Assembly (NCBI GenBank): GCA_002726335.1 | Contig: PBSR01000017.1 | Span: 17,429 to 81,428 of the forward strand | Direction of reading: 5' to 3' | Length of the DNA stretch: 64,000 bases | DNA from: Gemmatimonadaceae bacterium | GTDB lineage: Bacteria; Latescibacterota; UBA2968; UBA8231 | In this document: positions 60,204-64,000 of the stretch, piece by piece | How the letters are laid out: every line of letters starts with the position of its first letter | Position numbering within the stretch: position 1 is the stretch's first letter | Notes under the pieces: model-generated | Databases searched by the model: none | What the model saw: only the letters and a program-made list of their open reading frames with translations | What the model was told of the DNA's origin: nothing | Made by a program: the position numbers and the translations under genes

Positions 60204-61712
60204 GTGACCGACTCGCTGCTGGCACCGGATCGGGTACCCGATCCCTGCGTCCTGGTCATCTTTGGCGCCTCCGGTGACCTGACCCGGCGAAAACTCGTAC
60301 CCGCGGTCTGGCATCTGCAGCAACAGGGGCGCCTGCCGGAGAACTTCGCCCTCGTCGGTGTCGCCCGTTCGCCCATGAGCAGCGATGGCTTCCGCGCCCA
60401 CATGGGACAGGCCCTGGAGGAGTTCGTCGGGGCCAGCGGCGAGCAGGTGGAGGGCTTTCTCTCGCACCTGGAGTACCTCAGCGGTGATCCAGGTGACTCG
60501 GCGTTCTACCAGCGATTGAATGTCCGTCTGCAGCAGATCGATGACGAACGCGGCACCGCCGGCAATCGCTGCTTCTACTGCTCGGTGCCTCCCCAGGTCT
60601 ACCTGACGATCATCGAGCAACTCGGCGTCGCCGGACTGCATCGCGAGGGCCAGGGCGAACCCGGTTGGGTCCGCATCATCGTGGAAAAACCCTTCGGCCA
60701 GGACCTCGACAGCGCCGGCGAGTTGAACCGGGCCATTCACGCCGTGTTCTGCGAGCCTCAGATCTTCCGCATCGATCACTACCTGGGAAAGGAGACGGTG
60801 CAGAACATCCTTGTCTTCCGCCTGGCCAACTCGATGTTCGAACCGTTGTGGAATCGACGCTACGTCGATCACGTGCAGATCACGGCGGCCGAAGCGGTGG
60901 GTGTCGAACACCGGGCCGGCTACTACGACGGTTCCGGGGCCCTGCGCGACATGATCCAGAACCACCTGCTGCAGGTCATGTGTGTCGTCGCCATGGAGCC
61001 GCCGTCGGCCTTCGACGCTGAGTCCGTACGTCTGGAGAAACTGAAGGTTCTCAAGGCTGTGCGTCCCATCAGTATCGGCGAGGTCGACCGCTTCGCCGTG
61101 CGCGGCCAGTACACCGCCGGTGCATACGACGGTGGGCCGGTCCCGGGGTATCTCGACGAGGAGGAAGTGCCGGCAGGCTCCCGCACCGAGACCTTCGCCG
61201 CCGTCGAGTTCACCCTCGACAACTGGCGCTGGCAGGGCGTGCCATTCTATGTGCGCACTGGTAAACGCCTGGCACGAAGGGCCAGTGCCATCACGATGCG
61301 CTTCAAGCAACCACCACACCTGATCTTCTCCGGGGGTCGGGACGTACGGCCGAGCACGTTGACCATTCGCATCCAGCCCGACGAGGGCATCTCTCTGTCC
61401 TTCAGCGGCAAGATGCCGGGACCGGATGTGAATCTCGGCTCCGTGGAAATGGACTTCAGCTATCAGGATGCCTTCGGGGGCCGCAGCCCGGAAGCCTACG
61501 AGACGCTGCTGCTCGATTGTCTGCTCGGTGACGGCACGTTGTTCGCCGACTCCAGGTGGATCGAGAAATCCTGGGAGCTGCTGATGCCCGTCCTCGAAGC
61601 CTGGAACGCGACGTCTGCGACCAGCGTGCCAGAATACGCGGCCGGCACCTGGGGACCGCGGCAAGCCGACCTGCTGTTCGACCGCGACTGGAGGACCTGG
61701 GCGTGTCCCTGA
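60204..61712 (+). CDS. zwf: Glucose-6-phosphate 1-dehydrogenase
   Basis: First enzyme of the oxidative pentose-phosphate branch, 502 residues. GTG 60204 gives the normal N-terminus; VIFGASGDLTRRKLVPAVW is the NADP loop. The active site is FRIDHYLGKETVQNILVFR, and IIVEKPFGQD and RWQG-type GVPFYVRTGKRL are present. It is complete and of normal length. Its stop overlaps the start of the glucokinase remnant by 10 bases, so the three genes tal, zwf and glk were probably one operon converting glucose to pentose phosphates. Confidence 0.96.
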   Translation: MTDSLLAPDRVPDPCVLVIFGASGDLTRRKLVPAVWHLQQQGRLPENFALVGVARSPMSSDGFRAHMGQALEEFVGASGEQVEGFLSHLEYLSGDPGDSAFYQRLNVRLQQIDDERGTAGNRCFYCSVPPQVYLTIIEQLGVAGLHREGQGEPGWVRIIVEKPFGQDLDSAGELNRAIHAVFCEPQIFRIDHYLGKETVQNILVFRLANSMFEPLWNRRYVDHVQITAAEAVGVEHRAGYYDGSGALRDMIQNHLLQVMCVVAMEPPSAFDAESVRLEKLKVLKAVRPISIGEVDRFAVRGQYTAGAYDGGPVPGYLDEEEVPAGSRTETFAAVEFTLDNWRWQGVPFYVRTGKRLARRASAITMRFKQPPHLIFSGGRDVRPSTLTIRIQPDEGISLSFSGKMPGPDVNLGSVEMDFSYQDAFGGRSPEAYETLLLDCLLGDGTLFADSRWIEKSWELLMPVLEAWNATSATSVPEYAAGTWGPRQADLLFDRDWRTWACP

Positions 61713-62181
61713 TCCTCGGTGGCGACGTGGGCGGCACGAAGGCGTACCTGGGACTGTACCGTGTCCTCGGAGGGAAGCTCGACCCGGTAGACGTCAAACG
61801 TTTCGAGTCGTGTGACTTCGAGGGGGCCGCGCAGCTGCTTGCCGCCTTCGTCGACCACTGCGGCCAGCGACCGGATCGGATCGTTCTCGGCGTTCCTGGA
61901 CCCGTGCGACACACGCCGGTGAAGCCGGTCAATCTGCCCTGGACGATCGACCCGGGGCAGATCGCCTCGGCTGTCAGCGTGGCGCACGTGTTCCTGCTCA
62001 ATGACCTGGAGGCTGCCGCCTACGGCCTTCTGGCGTTGGCCGACGAGGACGTGATCACTATCAACGAAGGCGAACCCGATCCCACGGACGGATTCCCGTT
62101 CACATCATAAAGCAGGACAACACGGCGCTGCTGGGGGCGGCTTACTACGGCGCCCGTATACTCAAACAGGGAAAGGCCTGA
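61703..62181 (+). pseudogene. glk: Glucokinase with internal deletion and frameshift
   Basis: The first part (GTG 61703 to about residue 130) is a good Glk N-terminus: LILGGDVGGTKAYLGLY for phosphate binding, then VLGVPGPVRHTPVKPVNLPW, and LLNDLEAAAYGLLAL with the catalytic Asp. The frame ends at TAA 62108-62110. From about 62083, another frame carries the typical end of the family, IPVHIIKQDNTALLGAAYYG, stopping at 62181. Complete family members have about 320-340 residues, so roughly 150-180 residues including much of the large domain are missing. The join lies near 62080. It is either a real inactivating deletion or an assembly fault. Confidence 0.8.
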
Positions 62182-62182
62182 A

Positions 62183-62755
62183 ATGGCAGCTGACCCCATA
62201 CCCCCGCCACCCTCTCCGGCACTGCTGTCCAAGGCCGGGCGAATCAAGGTCTTGCTCACCGACATCGACGGCGTGTGGACCGATGGCAGACTGTTCTATT
62301 TCCCTGGACCTTCGGGCGATCTCGTCGAGACGAAAGGCAGTACTGCCATCGACGGCATGGCCCTGCGCTGGTGGCATGCCGCCGGCCACGTAAGTGGCGT
62401 CATCAGCGGCCGCGACGCCCCCGGGATCACCCACCGTTGCCAGATGCTCGGAGTGTCCTACGTGTTCCAGGGGCACCTCGACAAGATCGAGCCGTGGGAG
62501 CAGATCTGCCGCGAGGCGGGCGTACAGAACGACGAAGTGTGCTACATGGGAGACGACCTGCCGGACACGCCTCTGCTCCGTCGGGCCGGTCTTGGCGTGG
62601 CGGTGGCCAATGGCCGGCCGGAGGTGAAATCCGTCGCCGACTACGTGACGGTGTCCCCGGGGGGGGAGGGTGCCCTGCGCGAGGTCATCGAGTTGATCAT
62701 GAATGCCCGTGGTGAATGGCAGGCAGTGCTGCAGAAGTACGGCCTCGACAGATGA
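62183..62755 (+). CDS. kdsC: KdsC-like HAD phosphatase (KDO-8-phosphate phosphatase)
   Basis: A 190-residue small HAD enzyme without cap domain. Motif I is VLLTDIDGVWTDGRLFYF (D27, D29), motif II is VISGRDAPG, and the later MGDDLPDTPLL holds the metal-binding aspartates. It probably removes phosphate from KDO-8-P for the lipopolysaccharide core, which supports an outer membrane; a role in other sialic-acid-like sugars is possible. ATG 62183 is one base after the end of the glucokinase remnant. The stop overlaps the ATG of the next gene (ATGA). Confidence 0.88.
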   Translation: MAADPIPPPPSPALLSKAGRIKVLLTDIDGVWTDGRLFYFPGPSGDLVETKGSTAIDGMALRWWHAAGHVSGVISGRDAPGITHRCQMLGVSYVFQGHLDKIEPWEQICREAGVQNDEVCYMGDDLPDTPLLRRAGLGVAVANGRPEVKSVADYVTVSPGGEGALREVIELIMNARGEWQAVLQKYGLDR

Positions 62756-63138
62756 AGACCGACGAAGAGACGCTCCTCGAGCTGTCGCAACGGCTGATCG
62801 ACAGCATCGCCGACGGCGACTGGCAGATCTACGAATCTCTGTGTGCGCCGGAATTGACGGCCTTTGAGCCGGAGGCCCTGGGTCACCGTGTCGAGGGACT
62901 GCCCTTCCATCGCTATTACTTCGACCTGGGGGCACCGGCAGGCGCCAGGAACGAGACCATGGTCGACCCCCGGGTGCAGCTGCTGGGCAAGGATGCGGCC
63001 CTCGTCACCTACATGCGGTTGACCCAGCACCAGACCGACGCCGGACCGGTGAGCCGCCGTTGCGAGGAGACCCGGGTGTGGCAGCGGCGAGACGGCCGCT
63101 GGTGGCACGTGCACTTCCATCGCTCGAACAACGGCTGA
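62752..63138 (+). CDS. SnoaL-like / CaMKII-association-domain protein
   Basis: A 128-residue single-domain protein with the cone-shaped NTF2-like fold. ETLLELSQRLIDSIADGDWQ leads to YESLCAPELTAFEPEALGH, then VEGLPFHRYYFDL, and ends CEETRVWQRRDGRWWHVHFHRS, a pattern close to the association domain of calcium/calmodulin kinase II and bacterial homologues. Function in bacteria is unknown; such domains often bind small ligands. Start ATG 62752 overlaps the kdsC stop, so translation is coupled. Confidence 0.82.
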   Translation: MKTDEETLLELSQRLIDSIADGDWQIYESLCAPELTAFEPEALGHRVEGLPFHRYYFDLGAPAGARNETMVDPRVQLLGKDAALVTYMRLTQHQTDAGPVSRRCEETRVWQRRDGRWWHVHFHRSNNG

Positions 63139-63176
63139 GCCGGGTTGACACACGCACCTGTGTGCCTCTACACACG

Positions 63177-64000
63177 CTACCAGCGTCCTTTCACCGATCC
63201 CCAGGTCGATGCCCGCACGCTGGTTGCCGGCGACGACGGGGCCTGGCGCACCAGGCGGGCACCGACCCCACCGTCGGGAAAATCCTGGGAGCCGCCATAG
63301 CGGAAAGCTGAACGCAGGCCGCGGGCATCCCCCATGAAGATGCCGCCGCGGACGATACGGAACTGGCCATCTTCCGGGCCCTGCGGATCCACCTGTGGCC
63401 CGGCAGCGTACACGCCGGACCAGTCCTGGACCCACTCCCAGGCGTTGCCGTGCATGTCATAGAGCTTCCACGGATTTGGCAGTTTCTGGCCCACCGGGTG
63501 GGCCCACGGCTCGCCGCGGAAGAACGTGTTGTCACGGTTCCAGGCGTAGTCGCCGATCAGATCCGGGTCGTCGCCCCAGGACCATCGCGTTGTGGTGCCG
63601 GCCCGCCCGGCGTACTCCCATTCTGCTTCGGTCGGCAGTCGGCAGTAGGGGCCGCCTTCGGCGTCATTGAGGGCGCTGACGAAGTCCTGTACATCCAGCC
63701 ATGAGACGTACGTGGCCGGATGGCTGGGGTCGTCAGAAACGTAGGTTCGGCTGTCCTGCGTCCAGGGCTCGGTGCCCATGACGGCCGTCCACTGGGCCTG
63801 CGTGATCTCAAACTGACCAAGGTAGAACCCATGCTCGATGGTCACTTCGTGTCGGGGGAACTCGAAACTGATCACCAGTTCCTCATCCTCCGCGGAACCC
63901 ATCAGGAACGATCCCGCCTCGATCCAGACGAAGCGCATTGTCTGTCCACCGGGCAGGGCAAATTCGGCCTCCTCGAGGTGAGGGGGATCCGTTTCCGCCC
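63177..64000 (-). CDS. FGE-sulfatase (SUMF1-type) domain protein, 5' end beyond window
   Basis: At least 274 residues. ATG 63938 begins in the domain, but the frame stays open to the window edge and reads HLEEAEFALPGGQTM before it, typical of the family start, so the real start lies outside. Core motifs: FVWIEAGSFLMGSAEDEE, GQFEITQAQWTAVMG, PATYVSWLDVQDFVSALND, CRLPTEAEWEYAGRAG, NPWKLYDMHGNAWEWVQDW and RIVRGGIFMGDARGLRSAFR. The active-site cysteine pair of formylglycine-generating enzymes is not seen near the C-terminal RGG segment, so it is probably a non-oxidase member of the family (sugar or peptide binding or another modification). Confidence 0.85.
   Translation of the reverse strand, partial: AETDPPHLEEAEFALPGGQTMRFVWIEAGSFLMGSAEDEELVISFEFPRHEVTIEHGFYLGQFEITQAQWTAVMGTEPWTQDSRTYVSDDPSHPATYVSWLDVQDFVSALNDAEGGPYCRLPTEAEWEYAGRAGTTTRWSWGDDPDLIGDYAWNRDNTFFRGEPWAHPVGQKLPNPWKLYDMHGNAWEWVQDWSGVYAAGPQVDPQGPEDGQFRIVRGGIFMGDARGLRSAFRYGGSQDFPDGGVGARLVRQAPSSPATSVRASTWGSVKGRW

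Noticed and set aside
58355..61664. Two long minus-strand frames opposite the epimerase, tal and zwf regions
   Set aside because: Both overlap genes with clear motifs in other frames and contain no recognisable domain.

Overview
This is a GC-rich, almost fully coding bacterial chromosome segment from a diderm. The outer-membrane evidence is a KdsC-type KDO-8-P phosphatase, a FadL-type channel, other beta-barrels, several lipoproteins and LspA. The cell is probably motile, since there is a flagellin gene with a sigma-54-type promoter. The PorX-type response regulator, the peptidase/propeller/barrel fusion, the 14-blade Reg_prop protein, the eukaryote-like IleS and the enolase-superfamily/GH38/Gfo-Idh sugar genes suggest an uncultured lineage near the FCB superphylum (Latescibacterota/Gemmatimonadota-like). 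That placement is inference. I saw no tRNA, rRNA, CRISPR array, insertion sequence or replication origin.

Layout. 1-4.1 kb: dnaE (cut by the left edge) and a TlpA-like thioredoxin lipoprotein. 4.1-7.8 kb: map plus a small protein, then a GT2 glycosyltransferase fused to a PglD-like Rossmann domain, a macro-domain protein and an unknown. 7.8-10.7 kb: a DUF1854 protein and an ABC exporter of the type seen beside cyanophycin genes. 10.9-14.6 kb: D-cysteine desulfhydrase-like enzyme, glcD and glcE without glcF. 14.5-17.6 kb: a CBM9-like secreted protein, two small unknown genes behind a strong promoter with paired 7-bp dyads, and a sugar-acid dehydratase-like enzyme. 17.7-24.7 kb: polyprenyl diphosphate synthase, apbE, fused secDF, an antiporter-like protein, yggS and yggT. 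24.7-29.8 kb: ileS, a DksA/TraR-like protein, lspA and rluD, tightly packed.

29.8-35.3 kb is the strangest part. A 14-blade Reg_prop/Y_Y_Y protein carries, where a histidine kinase is normally found, the C-terminal part of an ABC-2-type permease. It is divergent from a large unknown protein with a cyclase-type linker at its N-terminus. Coding-like debris flanks both. 35.3-39.0 kb: GH38 alpha-mannosidase and a Gfo/Idh/MocA oxidoreductase. 39.1-46.7 kb: hydroxyacyl-CoA dehydrogenase, NlpC/P60 lipoprotein, GT-C mannosyltransferase-like protein, TPR lipoprotein, peptidase/propeller/beta-barrel fusion and a lipoprotein.

46.8-53.7 kb is a minus-strand operon: sensor kinase with three WGGP repeats, PorX-like regulator, tsaE, a beta-barrel and FadL, followed by a Gly/Tyr-rich lipoprotein. 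53.8-58.9 kb: DUF2279 protein, flagellin, bactofilin, a 2-phosphoglycerate-kinase-like enzyme with two ATP-cones, and an NAD-sugar epimerase. 59.1-62.2 kb: tal and zwf (pentose phosphate pathway) followed by a glucokinase that has lost its middle third to half. 62.2-64 kb: kdsC-like phosphatase, a SnoaL/CaMKII-AD-like protein and an FGE-sulfatase-domain protein cut by the right edge.
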